A stretch of 64,000 nucleotides of DNA from Hymenobacter rubidus (GCF_016734815.1 NZ_JAERQF010000001.1:124001-188000), one strand, 5' to 3'. Positions 23,729 through 32,559 are shown, counted from the first letter of the stretch. The notes: generated from the sequence alone by a model not told the origin. Translations and numbers: made by a program.

Positions 23729-24502
23729 ATGTCCGACAACCTTCAGCCCCGCGGCGCCGACGATGCCACGTTCGCGCAACCGCTGTACACGCCCATCAAG
23801 CGGCGCTCGTTTTTCATGTACGCCGGCGCTACGGCGGGTGCCACGGCCCTTGTGCTGGCCGGGTGCTCCAAAGATAGTGACCCTGTTACCACAAGCAACC
23901 TCATCAACGTAGGTTCGGGCGATACCGGCGTACTCAACTACGCTTATGCGCTGGAACAACTGGAAGCGGGTTTCTACACCGCCCTCCGCGACGGCGCTTA
24001 CTACAAAGGACTGGCCACAACCAGCGCCGAGCGGCAGATTTTGGACGACCTCTACTACCACGAGGTTATTCACCGCGAATTCTTCAAGGCGGCCATCACC
24101 TCCGGGCGCATCAGCGACAGCCTGAAGCCGGATTTCTCCAAAATCGACTTCAGCAGCCGCACCAGCGTGCTTGGCGCTGCCAAAGCGTTTGAGGACCTCG
24201 GCGTGGCGGCCTACAACGGCGCGGGCCAATACATCACCTCGCCGCTGTACCTGACGCTGGCCGGCAAGATTGTGTCCGTCGAGGCCCGTCACGCCGCCAT
24301 CATTCGCGACTTGGTACAGGAAGGCAGTTTCATCGACAACAGCGTGGTGACCCTGACCACGGCCAACGCCAGCGCCAGCGCCAGCGGCGCCGGTCCGGCC
24401 AGCTCCAGCGTGGAACGCTCGATGACGCCCAACGAGGTGACGGCTGCGGCCAACGCTTACCTGGCCGATGGCTCCAAGATTGATGCTTCGGGCCTGAAAT
24501 AA
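23729..24502 (+). CDS. Ferritin-like lipoprotein A1 (array pair 1)
   Basis: The 257-residue protein has a Tat-type signal (Arg25-Arg26 in IKRRSFFMYAG) that also carries a lipobox, LAGC, with Cys46. The mature part is a four-helix ferritin-like domain (Ferritin_2/desiccation-associated family). Predicted metal ligands fit the pattern: Glu in YALEQLEAGFY, Glu and His in HEVIHRE, Glu in FEDLGV, and Glu and His in VEARHAA. It would be exported folded and lipid-anchored on the periplasmic side. It is first of six related genes; the partner B1 begins 38 bases downstream. The function may be iron or oxidant handling under drying; that is inference. Confidence 0.88.
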   Translation: MSDNLQPRGADDATFAQPLYTPIKRRSFFMYAGATAGATALVLAGCSKDSDPVTTSNLINVGSGDTGVLNYAYALEQLEAGFYTALRDGAYYKGLATTSAERQILDDLYYHEVIHREFFKAAITSGRISDSLKPDFSKIDFSSRTSVLGAAKAFEDLGVAAYNGAGQYITSPLYLTLAGKIVSVEARHAAIIRDLVQEGSFIDNSVVTLTTANASASASGAGPASSSVERSMTPNEVTAAANAYLADGSKIDASGLK

Positions 24503-24540
24503 CATCCCTTTCTCCTTTTCAACTCTGAATTTTCTTCGTC

Positions 24541-25515
24541 ATGAATATATTTCAAATCATCTCGGAAATCGAGAAAGTGGACCCGGAAGTGTACGACCGC
24601 CTCGACTCGCGTCGCAGCATTTTCAAGCACATGACCGGCCTGGGCCAGAAGCTGTCGGCGGCGGCCTTGCCGCTGGCAGTAGGCGCCATTTTCAACAAAG
24701 CCTACGCCCAAACCCCGGTGGGAGCCACGGTGAACGACGTGCTCAACTTTGCCTTGAGCCTGGAGTACCTGGAATCGTATTTCTACCAGCGCGGCCAGGC
24801 AACCGCTGCGTTGCAGGCTGGTTTTAGCGCCACCAACAAGGCAGCGCTGGACCTCATTCGGACGGACGAGGCTAACCACGTCACTTTCCTGCGCTCGGTA
24901 CTGGGCACGGCCGCCATTGCCGACCCAGGGGCGGCCACATTCGACTTCACTGGCGCGAAAGGCGCAACGCCAACGGCTGCCAACGCGCCCTTCCTCGACG
25001 TGTTTACAAACCCGCTGACCTACCTGGCCGTGGCGCAGTCATTGGAAGACACCGGCGTGCGGGCTTACAAAGGCGGTGCCCCGCTGCTGATGAGCAACAA
25101 AACCGTGCTCACGGCCGCGCTGAATATCCATTCGGTAGAAGCGCGCCATGCTTCGCGCCTGCGCACCATGCGCCGCGGCGGGCCGCTGAATAACACGGCT
25201 TCGCAGAGCCCACAGTCGGGTACCCTCAACGCTTCGCCCAAAAGCTGGATTTCCGGCACCGACAACGGCGGCGCTTCGCCCGCCCAAACGGCTGGCATAT
25301 ACGGCGCTGGCAACAACACGGGCGCTCCTACGGGCGTGACGTTTGATGCCGAAAGCAACACCACCCAGGGCGGTGCCGCCCTGACTGGCTTGCCAAACAC
25401 CACCGGTTTCCCGGCCGCGGCCTTCTCCGAGGCGTTTGACGAAGCCCTGGACGTGACGACGGTGAAAGCCATTGCCCGCACTTTCGTGGTGAATGGCAGT
25501 ACCTTCTTGGCGTAG
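24541..25515 (+). CDS. Ferritin-like exported protein B1 (array pair 1)
   Basis: The 324-residue protein is the partner of A1. Its long N-terminal segment (IISEIEKVDPEVYDRL) precedes SRRSIFKHM and a hydrophobic stretch ending KAYAQ, a Tat-like signal without a lipobox. The ferritin-like helices keep the ligands: LEYLESYFY, DEANHVTFL, LEDTGVRAYKG and VEARHASRL. A Gly/Thr/Asn-rich tail ends with a block EAFDEALDV (near residues 300-308) that is also found in B2 and B3. A terminator follows at 25540-25575. The catalytic activity is unknown. Confidence 0.87.
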   Translation: MNIFQIISEIEKVDPEVYDRLDSRRSIFKHMTGLGQKLSAAALPLAVGAIFNKAYAQTPVGATVNDVLNFALSLEYLESYFYQRGQATAALQAGFSATNKAALDLIRTDEANHVTFLRSVLGTAAIADPGAATFDFTGAKGATPTAANAPFLDVFTNPLTYLAVAQSLEDTGVRAYKGGAPLLMSNKTVLTAALNIHSVEARHASRLRTMRRGGPLNNTASQSPQSGTLNASPKSWISGTDNGGASPAQTAGIYGAGNNTGAPTGVTFDAESNTTQGGAALTGLPNTTGFPAAAFSEAFDEALDVTTVKAIARTFVVNGSTFLA

Positions 25516-25539
25516 CTGTTCCTGCTGCCTATTTGCTAA

Positions 25540-25575
25540 CAGAAAAGGCTGACCTGCGGGTTGGCCTTTTTTCTG
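25540..25575 (+). terminator. Terminator after B1
   Basis: AGAAAAGGC (from 25541) and GCCTTTTTTCT (to about 25574) form the outer stem around CTGACCTGCGGGTTG, with a U-rich end. It separates array pair 1 from pair 2. Confidence 0.75.
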
Positions 25576-25743
25576 CGTTTAAGGCAGCCGAACCGGACCA
25601 AGGTTCCTATCGGAAGTCCCTGCGGAGCGCGCCACTTCCGTTGCCGCGCCGTTACTTTTACCTGCGCACCCGTACAACCTTCTGGCCCAGTGCCGGCTCG
25701 TGCTTCTGTGGCAAGGGCCTTCAAATTCCTATTTCATTTTTTT

Positions 25744-26424
25744 ATGGCGGATAACCTTCAACCTCTGCACGTGCCCATCAAGCGGCGCTCGTTTTTCATG
25801 TATGCCGGCGCCACGGCGGGCGCCACGGCCCTTGTGCTGGCCGGGTGCTCCAAAGACAGCGACACCACGCCCAGTTCCACCATTAGCCTAGGCACCGGCG
25901 ATGCCAGCGTATTGAATTACGCCTACGCTCTGGAGCAGCTCGAAGCAGCGTTCTACGCACAGGTGGCAAAAGCCCCGGCGGCCGACTTCTCCGCTACGGA
26001 ACTGCTATACTTTCAGGAAGTAGCCAAGCACGAGGCCATTCACCGCGACTTTCTCAAGGCCGCCATCAACCGTGATGCTCCTGGGAAACTGTTGCAAGAC
26101 CTAACGCCCAATTTTACGACGGTTGATTTTACCAAGCGGAAATCGGTGCTTGACGCCGCTCAGGCGTTTGAAGACCTCGGCGTGTCGGCCTACAACGGCG
26201 CCGGCAAGCTCATCAAAAACGCGGCTTATTTGGTAATAGCCGGGCAAATTGTGTCGGTCGAAGCGCGTCATGCTTCCATTATCCGCGATTTCGTGTCGCC
26301 GGGCACCTTCTCCGACACGGCCGATGCCAACGGCCTCGACCTCTCCCGCACCCCGGTCGAAGTGCTGACCATTGCCCAGCAGTACATCACCGAGAAGCTC
26401 GACGGCAGCACGGTTGGACAATAA
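25744..26424 (+). CDS. Ferritin-like lipoprotein A2 (array pair 2)
   Basis: The 226-residue protein is a close relative of A1. The Tat signal (Arg14-Arg15) and lipobox (Cys35) share a 30-residue identical stretch with A1, from PIKRRSFF to GCSKDSD; the coding DNA differs there only at five third positions. The ferritin-like ligands are present: YALEQLEAAFY, HEAIHRDFL, FEDLGVSAYNG and VEARHASII. ATG 25744 is the start that puts the signal at the N-terminus; an in-frame upstream extension is rejected. It precedes B2 by 29 bases. Confidence 0.88.
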   Translation: MADNLQPLHVPIKRRSFFMYAGATAGATALVLAGCSKDSDTTPSSTISLGTGDASVLNYAYALEQLEAAFYAQVAKAPAADFSATELLYFQEVAKHEAIHRDFLKAAINRDAPGKLLQDLTPNFTTVDFTKRKSVLDAAQAFEDLGVSAYNGAGKLIKNAAYLVIAGQIVSVEARHASIIRDFVSPGTFSDTADANGLDLSRTPVEVLTIAQQYITEKLDGSTVGQ

Positions 26425-26453
26425 CGCTTTCCACGTATAATCAGCTATTCCTC

Positions 26454-27431
26454 ATGGATTTCTTCAAAATCATTGACCAACTTGCCGAAGTGGACGCCGA
26501 CTTGCTCGGCCGTTTTGATTCCCGCCGGGCCATCTTCAATTCGCTTGGCAGCCTGGCCAAACGCTCAGCCATGGCGGCCTCGCCGCTGTTGGTGGGGGCC
26601 TTGTTCAACAAAGCTTACGCTGGCGAAACCGGTATCAAGTCGACGGCTGTCGACGTGCTGAACTACGCGCTGACGCTGGAATTGCTCGAACAGGATTTCT
26701 ACTCACAGGTGATTACGGCCGGCTTGGCAACTTCTGTCGGTGGTGCGGCCGCGGCCGCAGCCATTGCCAAAATCAAGCTCCACGAAGACCAGCACGTAGC
26801 CCTGCTGGGCGGCACGAGCGGTGCCATCAAATCGCTGGGCGGCACGCCGGTGAGCGGCATCCGCTTCAATGCGTCCGCCATTCCTTCCAATCTAAACTTT
26901 GCTACGAACTACGATACGCAGCTGCTGGTGGCCCAAGTGCTGGAAGACACCGGTGTGCGGGCCTACAAAGGCCGCGCCTCCGAGCTGCTCGGCACCGACC
27001 TGCTGACCACGGCCCTCAGAATCCACTCGATGGAAGCCCGCCACGCGGCACACATTCGCTACATGCGCGCCACCCGTCCCGGCGCTTCCACCGACATCCG
27101 GCCCTGGATTACGGCCGCCGACTCGGCTGCCCAGACTCCTGCCAACGCACTTTATACCAGTGCCTACACCAACGGCATCACCCCTAGCACAACTACGCCC
27201 CCTACCCCGCCGCCCACTTTCTTCAATTTTGGCGGCGGGTCTTTCACCATTCCCACCTACGATGCGACTAAGCCCAGCCCCCGCGAGGACAACACCACGC
27301 AGTCGAATGTGGCCCTGATTACGGCCCTTGGCACTCCTTACACGGCCGCCGAAGCCGCCGCGGCATTCGACGAATACCTACAGCCCGCCGAGGTGCTGGA
27401 TGGCTCGCGCGCCGGTGGCCTGGTGAGGTAA
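26454..27431 (+). CDS. Ferritin-like exported protein B2 (array pair 2)
   Basis: The 325-residue protein is a paralogue of B1. SRRAIFNSLGSLAKRSAMAASPLLVG with KAYAG forms a Tat-like signal. The helices keep the ligands LELLEQDFY, HEDQHVALL, LEDTGVRAYKG and MEARHAAHI. The tail has a Pro/Thr-rich stretch (TTTPPTPPPTFFNFGGGSF) and ends with EDNTTQ and AAFDEYLQP, matching the tail motif of B1. A terminator follows. It was probably duplicated together with A2 as a unit. Confidence 0.87.
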   Translation: MDFFKIIDQLAEVDADLLGRFDSRRAIFNSLGSLAKRSAMAASPLLVGALFNKAYAGETGIKSTAVDVLNYALTLELLEQDFYSQVITAGLATSVGGAAAAAAIAKIKLHEDQHVALLGGTSGAIKSLGGTPVSGIRFNASAIPSNLNFATNYDTQLLVAQVLEDTGVRAYKGRASELLGTDLLTTALRIHSMEARHAAHIRYMRATRPGASTDIRPWITAADSAAQTPANALYTSAYTNGITPSTTTPPTPPPTFFNFGGGSFTIPTYDATKPSPREDNTTQSNVALITALGTPYTAAEAAAAFDEYLQPAEVLDGSRAGGLVR

Positions 27432-27473
27432 AACAGTCCTTGAATTGCCTTCCCGCAGGTACTTATTGCTGCA

Positions 27474-27511
27474 CAAAGCCGGTTTCGCGCGCGGGGCCGG
27501 CTTTGTTTTTT
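27474..27511 (+). terminator. Terminator after B2
   Basis: CAAAGCCGG (27474-27482) pairs exactly with CCGGCTTTG (27497-27505), followed by TTTTT. It separates array pair 2 from pair 3. Confidence 0.9.
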
Positions 27512-27517
27512 AGGGCG

Positions 27518-27550
27518 TTGCAACCAATGAACGGGCAGCGAGTACCTTTG
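27518..27550 (+). promoter_or_regulatory. Promoter of array pair 3
   Basis: TTG at 27518-27520, a 22-base spacer and TACCTTTG at 27543-27550. The ATG of A3 is at 27601. With the terminator just upstream, this makes pair 3 an independent transcription unit. Confidence 0.75.
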
Positions 27551-27600
27551 TAATAGCCAGAACTCACCGTATTGAGCGGCTTGATTGAATTAGCGAACGA

Positions 27601-28341
27601 ATGTCTGAATCCATCTTTTCGCCCGCCTGGCGGGCACAGCCGCTGGGACGGCGCGGTTTCTTACGGGTTTCGGCGGCATCGGCGGCTACGGCTGCCTTGA
27701 TAGGTGCCACCGGATGCAGCACCCAAACGCCCACTCCGGTCGCCACCGACCCGTATGCCCTGTCGCTGTCGACCGGCGACGCCGGCTTGGTGCAATATGC
27801 CTACCTGCTGGCCATGGCGCAGGCCACGCTTTACCAAAAAGTGGTAGACGCGCCGCCCAGCGACCTTGCGGCAGCCGAGCGCGCCATCTTCGCCGACCTG
27901 CGCGACCACGAGGTGGTGCACCGCGAAGTGTTCAAGTATCAGCTCGACCCTACGGCTTCGACAGTTATTGTTCCCGCCGACCTCGCGTTCAGCCTCAAGT
28001 CGTTTACCCTCACCACCCGCGCCGGCGTGCTGGCAGCCGCGCAGCAGCTCGAAGACTTGGCTACGGCAGCCTACCCGGTGCTGCTTACGCTGCTGACCAC
28101 CACCAGCGGCACCTTGCTTCGCGATTTGCTGCTGAAAACGTCGTCGGTCCACGCCCGTCATGCCGCTACCGTGCGCGACCTTCTCTCCCCCGGCTCCTTT
28201 GCCAACGATGATGTGGTGGAAAACACCGGCGCCCTGGCCGGACAAATTCGCACCAAAACCCCCACCGAAGTGAACACCGCCTTGGCTCCTTTCTTCGCGC
28301 CCTACGTCATTTCCATTGCCAATCTGGCCGTTCCTGTATGA
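27601..28341 (+). CDS. Ferritin-like lipoprotein A3 with altered ligands (array pair 3)
   Basis: The 246-residue protein has a textbook Tat signal (GRRGFLRVSAASA, Arg17-Arg18) with a lipobox ending at Cys39. The fold matches A1 and A2, but predicted ligands are altered. In helix 1 the YALEQLEA pattern is YLLAMAQA, with both Glu lost. In helix 4 VEARH has become VHARH. Helices 2 (HEVVHRE) and 3 (LEDLATAAY) are unchanged at the ligand positions. It may bind metal differently or not at all. It overlaps B3 by four bases (ATGA), unlike the spaced pairs 1 and 2. Confidence 0.85.
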   Translation: MSESIFSPAWRAQPLGRRGFLRVSAASAATAALIGATGCSTQTPTPVATDPYALSLSTGDAGLVQYAYLLAMAQATLYQKVVDAPPSDLAAAERAIFADLRDHEVVHREVFKYQLDPTASTVIVPADLAFSLKSFTLTTRAGVLAAAQQLEDLATAAYPVLLTLLTTTSGTLLRDLLLKTSSVHARHAATVRDLLSPGSFANDDVVENTGALAGQIRTKTPTEVNTALAPFFAPYVISIANLAVPV

Positions 28342-29192
28342 AGCTGATTTCCCTGCTCGACCGCTTGGCGGCTACTCCGGGCGCCCCCACAACGGCCACC
28401 CCACGGCGCGAGTTGCTCCAGCAATTCGGCCGCGTGGCCGTGGCGGCCCTGCCCCTGGCCTTCGGTTCGCTTCCCGCCGCCGCCGGCACCAAAGAAACTT
28501 CCTACGATGCCCTGACGCAGCTCTTGCTGCTCGAACGCCTGCAAAAAGCCCTGTATACCCAGGCGCTGGCCGCTTCCGGCCTCATTCCGGCCACCCAAAT
28601 CGCTGGCTTCCAACGCATGCTGCTGCACCAAACGCAACACGAGGCATTCCTGGTGCTGGTGCTGCAAAACGCCGGTGCGGCCATTCAGCCCGTTCCCACG
28701 TTCGATTTCAGTGGCCGCCATGGCGTATCGGCCAACCCCGTGCTTTTCCCCAACGTGCTGAGCGACTACGATGCCTTCCTGGCGCTGGCTCAGCAGTTGG
28801 AAGACCTCGGCGTTCGGCTGTATAAAACCCACACCTTCAGCGTCAGCGACTCTCAGGCACTTAAGTCCCTGCTCCGCCAGCACGCGGTTGAGGCCGAACA
28901 CTCGGCCCACGTGCGCGGGCTGCGGCGCGGCCGGGGCGTAGTCGTAAAAAACTGGCCCAGCGATGCCGATGCCCCCATTGCGCGCCCCGCTGCAGCGCAA
29001 GCGCTTACCACGGCAGCTACTGGCGGCGATGAAAACGTTTTTCAGTACCTGACCGCCGGAGTGAAAGTACCGTTCTCGAACTTTCTCCTGATTCGTGACA
29101 ACACGGCCATTCACGACACGGCCCTGGCTGAGGCATTTGATGAGCCGGTGAGTTTAGCTGTTGCGCAAGCAGCCCTCAGTTTGTTCATATAG
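28338..29192 (+). CDS. Ferritin-like exported protein B3 with altered ligand (array pair 3)
   Basis: The 284-residue protein starts inside the A3 stop codon. TPRRELLQQFGRVAVAALPLAFG with PAAAG is a Tat-like signal. Ferritin-like helices follow: LLLLERLQKALY, HQTQHEAFL, LEDLGVRLYKT and VEAEHSAHV. In helix 2 the Glu three residues before His (DEANH in B1) is Gln, and VEARH in helix 4 is VEAEH. The tail keeps RDNTAIHDTALAEAFDEPV, matching the B1 and B2 ends. It probably acts with A3; the ligand loss in both partners suggests shared divergence. Confidence 0.85.
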   Translation: MKLISLLDRLAATPGAPTTATPRRELLQQFGRVAVAALPLAFGSLPAAAGTKETSYDALTQLLLLERLQKALYTQALAASGLIPATQIAGFQRMLLHQTQHEAFLVLVLQNAGAAIQPVPTFDFSGRHGVSANPVLFPNVLSDYDAFLALAQQLEDLGVRLYKTHTFSVSDSQALKSLLRQHAVEAEHSAHVRGLRRGRGVVVKNWPSDADAPIARPAAAQALTTAATGGDENVFQYLTAGVKVPFSNFLLIRDNTAIHDTALAEAFDEPVSLAVAQAALSLFI

Positions 29193-29218
29193 CTAAAAGA
29201 TTTTGGCTTTTTCCAGCA

Positions 29219-29245
29219 GAAGAGCAGGTAAATACTGCTCTTTTT
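29219..29245 (+). terminator. Terminator after B3
   Basis: AGAGCAG (29221-29227) pairs with CTGCTCT (29235-29241), followed by TTTT. Confidence 0.7.
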
Positions 29246-29287
29246 GCGTTTCAGGGCACCTCGCTGATTTTGTCTGTTTCAACCCTC

Positions 29288-29319
29288 TTGCGAAACGGTA
29301 TCGAAATATTGTATCTTTC
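29288..29319 (+). promoter_or_regulatory. Promoter for the 29392 gene
   Basis: TTG at 29288-29290, a 21-base spacer and TATCTTTC at 29312-29319, which differs from TAnnTTTG only in the last base. Confidence 0.6.
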
Positions 29320-29391
29320 TCATCCATTGCCACACCGGCCTTTTTTCGAAAATTTTCCGCTTTTTTTCACCGTCTTCCGTACTACTTCCCG

Positions 29392-29607
29392 ATGCTAGAC
29401 TATGTGAAAATGATTCTGACGAAAGTCAGCTTTAACCGGGCCCTATTCGAGAAAGAACTCCGCAAAGCCCTCAAGATGTTGCAGCCCGCCGAAGTACCGG
29501 CTTTCCGCAGTTGGTGCTACGAACAGTTTGCCCGCGTTTACCGCAATGTACTGAAAGCGGTGTTCGGCCATTTCCGGGCCGACTTCCCCATTGCTGGCGT
29601 AGGCTAA
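29392..29607 (+). CDS. Small helical protein of unknown function
   Basis: The 71-residue protein, from ATG 29392, is predicted to be helical and basic: FEKELRKALKMLQPAEV, then EQFARVYRNVLKAVFGHF. There is no signal peptide. An upstream in-frame extension crosses the promoter, so the shorter form is chosen. It follows the ferritin-like array but has its own promoter and converges with queG. I do not recognise the family. Confidence 0.65.
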   Translation: MLDYVKMILTKVSFNRALFEKELRKALKMLQPAEVPAFRSWCYEQFARVYRNVLKAVFGHFRADFPIAGVG

Positions 29608-29632
29608 TTGGGTAGCGGTTGAGCCAGCGCGG

Positions 29633-30568
29633 CTACTGCCCATCCGTCACAAACCGGATGTTGCGCTTTAGTCCTTCGTAGCCCGTGCGCTTCACGGCCG
29701 ACTGGCGAAACAGCTCCGAGAACAATTCGTGGGTGATTTCGCGCCAGTCGCCGGGCGTCAGGTCTTTGAGGCCGGGCGCGGGGTTGAACTGCGGCTCGTT
29801 GTGCGGCTTGCTGAAGCGGTTCCAGGGGCACACGTCCTGGCAGATGTCGCAGCCGAACACCCAGTTGCCGAACTGCCCAGCTACTTCGGTCGGAATCTGG
29901 TTCTTGAGTTCGATGGTGAAGTAGCTGATGCACTTGCTGCCGTCCACCACGTAGGGCTCTGTAATGGCCTGCGTTGGGCAGGCGTCCACGCACTTGGTAC
30001 AGGTGCCGCAGTAGTCGCGGATGGGCCCGTCGGCGGGCAGCTCCACGTCCACAATCAGCTCGGCGATGAAGTAGAACGAGCCCGTGCCCGGCGTGATGAG
30101 GTTCGAGTTTTTGCCCACCCAGCCGAGGCCCGATTTCTTGGCCCAGGCCTTGTCCAGCACCGGCGCCGAGTCTACGAAGCAACGCCCGCCGATAGCGCCA
30201 ATTTCGGCTTCCATATCGGCCAACAGCGTTTTCAGCTTGTCTTTGATGACGAAGTGGTAGTCGCGGCCGTAGGCGTATTTACTGATTTTGAGGGTGTCGT
30301 CGGGCTGCTGGATTTCGGGCGCGGGGTAGTAGTTGAGCAGCAGCGAAATCACCGACTTAGCGCCGTCCACCAGCCGGCGCGGGTCGAGGCGCTTGTCGAA
30401 GTGGTTTTCCATGTAGCCCATCTTGCCGTTCATGCGGCGCGTGAGCCAGGTTTCGAGGCGCGGCGCTTCCTCCTCCAGAAACTCCGCTTTGGAAATCCCG
30501 CAGGCCATGAAGCCCAGCTCCGCCGCGCGGCGCTTGATGAACGGGGCCCATTGGGACGGAGGAAGCAT
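29633..30568 (-). CDS. queG: Epoxyqueuosine reductase
   Basis: The 311-residue protein starts [20 protein letters not shown]. It has the QueG core [17 protein letters not shown], the cobalamin-binding region with [26 protein letters not shown], and two [4Fe-4S] cysteine motifs, [12 protein letters not shown] and [11 protein letters not shown]. It reduces epoxyqueuosine to queuosine in the wobble base of certain tRNAs. ATG 30568 is preferred to an in-frame start at 30604, which lies in hairpin element 5. It is shorter than longer QueG forms that carry extra C-terminal repeats. Confidence 0.94.
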   Translation of the reverse strand: MLPPSQWAPFIKRRAAELGFMACGISKAEFLEEEAPRLETWLTRRMNGKMGYMENHFDKRLDPRRLVDGAKSVISLLLNYYPAPEIQQPDDTLKISKYAYGRDYHFVIKDKLKTLLADMEAEIGAIGGRCFVDSAPVLDKAWAKKSGLGWVGKNSNLITPGTGSFYFIAELIVDVELPADGPIRDYCGTCTKCVDACPTQAITEPYVVDGSKCISYFTIELKNQIPTEVAGQFGNWVFGCDICQDVCPWNRFSKPHNEPQFNPAPGLKDLTPGDWREITHELFSELFRQSAVKRTGYEGLKRNIRFVTDGQ

Positions 30569-30598
30569 GGGAAACGGAATTGGTATTGGGTAAAAATA

Positions 30599-30697
30599 GG
30601 TCATCCTGAGCGCAGCGACGGACCTTATCGCGCCTGCACAATTGCAACTAACAATCGTTCAGGCGTGATAAGGTCCTTCGCTGCGCTCAGGATGACC
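30599..30697. repeat. Hairpin repeat family 1, copy 5
   Basis: The 38-bp arms 30599-30636 and 30660-30697 match with two mismatches. The core variant is GAGCGCAGCGAAGGACCTT (one arm has CGACGG). It lies between ruvB and queG, both on the minus strand. Confidence 0.92.
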
Positions 30698-30712
30698 GGA
30701 TAAATCTTCCCT

Positions 30713-31768
30713 CTACGACGTTATCTCATCAAATAAGCTCGCGCCGTTGTTGCCGCGCAAGTGGTTGGGCAACATACGGCCCAAGTGCTGGTACGCTGCC
30801 TCCGTAGCCTCCCGGCCGCGGCTGGTGCGCTTGATGTAGCCTTCCTGAATCAGGAAGGGCTCGTACACTTCCTCGATGGTTTCGCCCTCTTCGCCACAAG
30901 CGGTGGCGATGGTGCTGATGCCCACCGGGCCGCCCTTGAACTTGTCGATGATGGTGGTGAGGATGCGCTTGTCCATGTCGTCGAGGCCACGGGCATCCAC
31001 GTCGAGGGCGTTCAGGGCAAACTGCGCGATTTCAACCGTGATGGTGCCGTCGCCCTTGATTTGGGCGAAGTCGCGGGTACGGCGCAGCAAGTTGTTGGCA
31101 ATGCGGGGCGTGCCGCGCGAGCGACGGGCAATTTCAAAGGCCGCGTCCTCATGAATGGGTGTGCCCAGGATTTCGGCCGAGCGCTGCACGATGGTCGTCA
31201 GCAGCTTCGAGTCATAGTATTCCAGACGGGCCGAGATGCCGAAACGGGCCCGCAACGGCGCCGTGAGCATGCCCGAGCGCGTGGTGGCGCCCACGAGGGT
31301 GAATGGCGAGAGCGAAATCTGCACCGAGCGGGCGTTGGGGCCCGAATCGAGCATGATGTCGATGCGGTAGTCCTCCATCGCCGAGTACAGGTACTCTTCC
31401 ACCACGGGGTTGAGGCGGTGGATTTCGTCGATGAACAGCACGTCGTGCGGCTCTAGGTTGGTGAGCAGGCCGGCCAGGTCCGAAGGCTTATCCAGCACCG
31501 GGCCGCTGGTCATCTTGATGCCCGAGCCCAGCTCGTTGGCGATGATGTGGGAGAGGGTGGTTTTGCCCAGGCCGGGGGGGCCGTGCAGCAGCACGTGGTC
31601 GAGGGCGTCGCCGCGCATCTTGGCGGCGGCCACAAACACCTTCAGGTTTTCCAGAATCTTGTCCTGGCCCGTAAAATCGTCGAAACTAAGCGGGCGGAGG
31701 GCTTTGTCGATGTCCTTGTCGGTGGCATCAAACCCGTCGGCGCTACCGGAGAGAAAGGCTTCGCGCAT
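30713..31768 (-). CDS. ruvB: Holliday junction branch migration helicase subunit RuvB
   Basis: The 351-residue protein has the AAA+ core: Walker [10 protein letters not shown] (63-71), Walker B with DEIH at 114-117, sensor [22 protein letters not shown], and a C-terminal winged-helix ending [12 protein letters not shown]. RuvB is the ATP-driven ring that moves Holliday junctions with RuvA during recombination repair. No ruvA or ruvC gene is adjacent. It has the normal length for the family. Confidence 0.97.
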   Translation of the reverse strand: MREAFLSGSADGFDATDKDIDKALRPLSFDDFTGQDKILENLKVFVAAAKMRGDALDHVLLHGPPGLGKTTLSHIIANELGSGIKMTSGPVLDKPSDLAGLLTNLEPHDVLFIDEIHRLNPVVEEYLYSAMEDYRIDIMLDSGPNARSVQISLSPFTLVGATTRSGMLTAPLRARFGISARLEYYDSKLLTTIVQRSAEILGTPIHEDAAFEIARRSRGTPRIANNLLRRTRDFAQIKGDGTITVEIAQFALNALDVDARGLDDMDKRILTTIIDKFKGGPVGISTIATACGEEGETIEEVYEPFLIQEGYIKRTSRGREATEAAYQHLGRMLPNHLRGNNGASLFDEITS

Positions 31769-31861
31769 AATGATATTGCTAAAATGATTGGTCGGCGCTT
31801 GCTAAGCGTATGAGTAACTATGTTGAGAGCAAAAAAGCTCCGCCTAGAGAAAATATTCGTT

Positions 31862-31960
31862 TGTCATCCTGAGCGCAGCGAAGGACCTTGTCACGACTGA
31901 ACCGTTTATCCTGCGACTGGCGCAGTCGTAATAAGGTCCTTCGCTGTGCTCAGGATGACA
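31862..31960. repeat. Hairpin repeat family 1, copy 6
   Basis: The 38-bp arms 31862-31899 and 31923-31960 match with three mismatches. The core variant is GAGCGCAGCGAAGGACCTT. It lies between the HIRAN gene and ruvB, both on the minus strand. Confidence 0.9.
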
Positions 31961-31980
31961 GCCGTTTTGAATCGCGCACC

Positions 31981-32328
31981 CTATTCGTGCAGCAGCACTT
32001 CAATGTCGAGGTGTAGCCAGTCGGTTTCCCAGGATTTGTGGTTGAGGCGGGCCGAGAGGTGCTTGCCGGCGTCGAGCAGGCGGGCCACGGTTTCGTTGCG
32101 GCCCTCGGGCAGGTAGCCCAGCCACACGTTGGCAGGGTCGGTGGCGGGGGCGGTGTGCACTTGCACGGCCCAATCGTCGTAGTGGTTATCGGCTTCCCGG
32201 CTCAGGTGCAGGGCCTGGCCCACCGTGAGCTTGGGCTCGTACTTCTCCAGGTTGGGGCGGTGCGAGGTGCCGGCCACGAGGCATTCGAGCAGCACGAGGG
32301 GTTCGGACGCGGGGACGATTTTCATCAT
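31981..32328 (-). CDS. Small HIRAN-domain-like protein
   Basis: The 115-residue protein fits the HIRAN pattern: LLECLVAGTSHRP, then LTVGQALHLSREADNHYDDWAVQVH, with NVWLGYLPEGRNETVARLLDAG behind it. The domain binds DNA ends when it is fused to helicases, but stand-alone small forms like this one are common and poorly understood. ATG 32328 or the next codon may be the start. It precedes ruvB in the same direction, separated by hairpin copy 6. Confidence 0.75.
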   Translation of the reverse strand: MMKIVPASEPLVLLECLVAGTSHRPNLEKYEPKLTVGQALHLSREADNHYDDWAVQVHTAPATDPANVWLGYLPEGRNETVARLLDAGKHLSARLNHKSWETDWLHLDIEVLLHE

Positions 32329-32496
32329 GGGGCCAAATTACGGCACGGGCGGCGGGATTAAGGTCGAAACGCTGCATTTTGCAGAAGTGCAGCACCTATC
32401 TTTTCACTAACCGTACCGGGGCCTTGCCAAGACTGCCAACCAGCGAATTAGTTGTTGACCTTTCCCGCGTACGGAAGTAAAGCAGTTGTAGCTTGT

Positions 32497-32504
32497 TACA
32501 TTTG
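32497..32504 (+). promoter_or_regulatory. TACATTTG promoter box for the FG-GAP gene
   Basis: TACATTTG at 32497-32504, with TTG words upstream at about 32475. The next gene begins 23 to 56 bases downstream, depending on the start chosen. Confidence 0.55.
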
Positions 32505-32559
32505 AAAGCGCACCTTCGAGCAGACGGTGCTTCGTCATGCACTCGTCCTTTTGCTCCTG

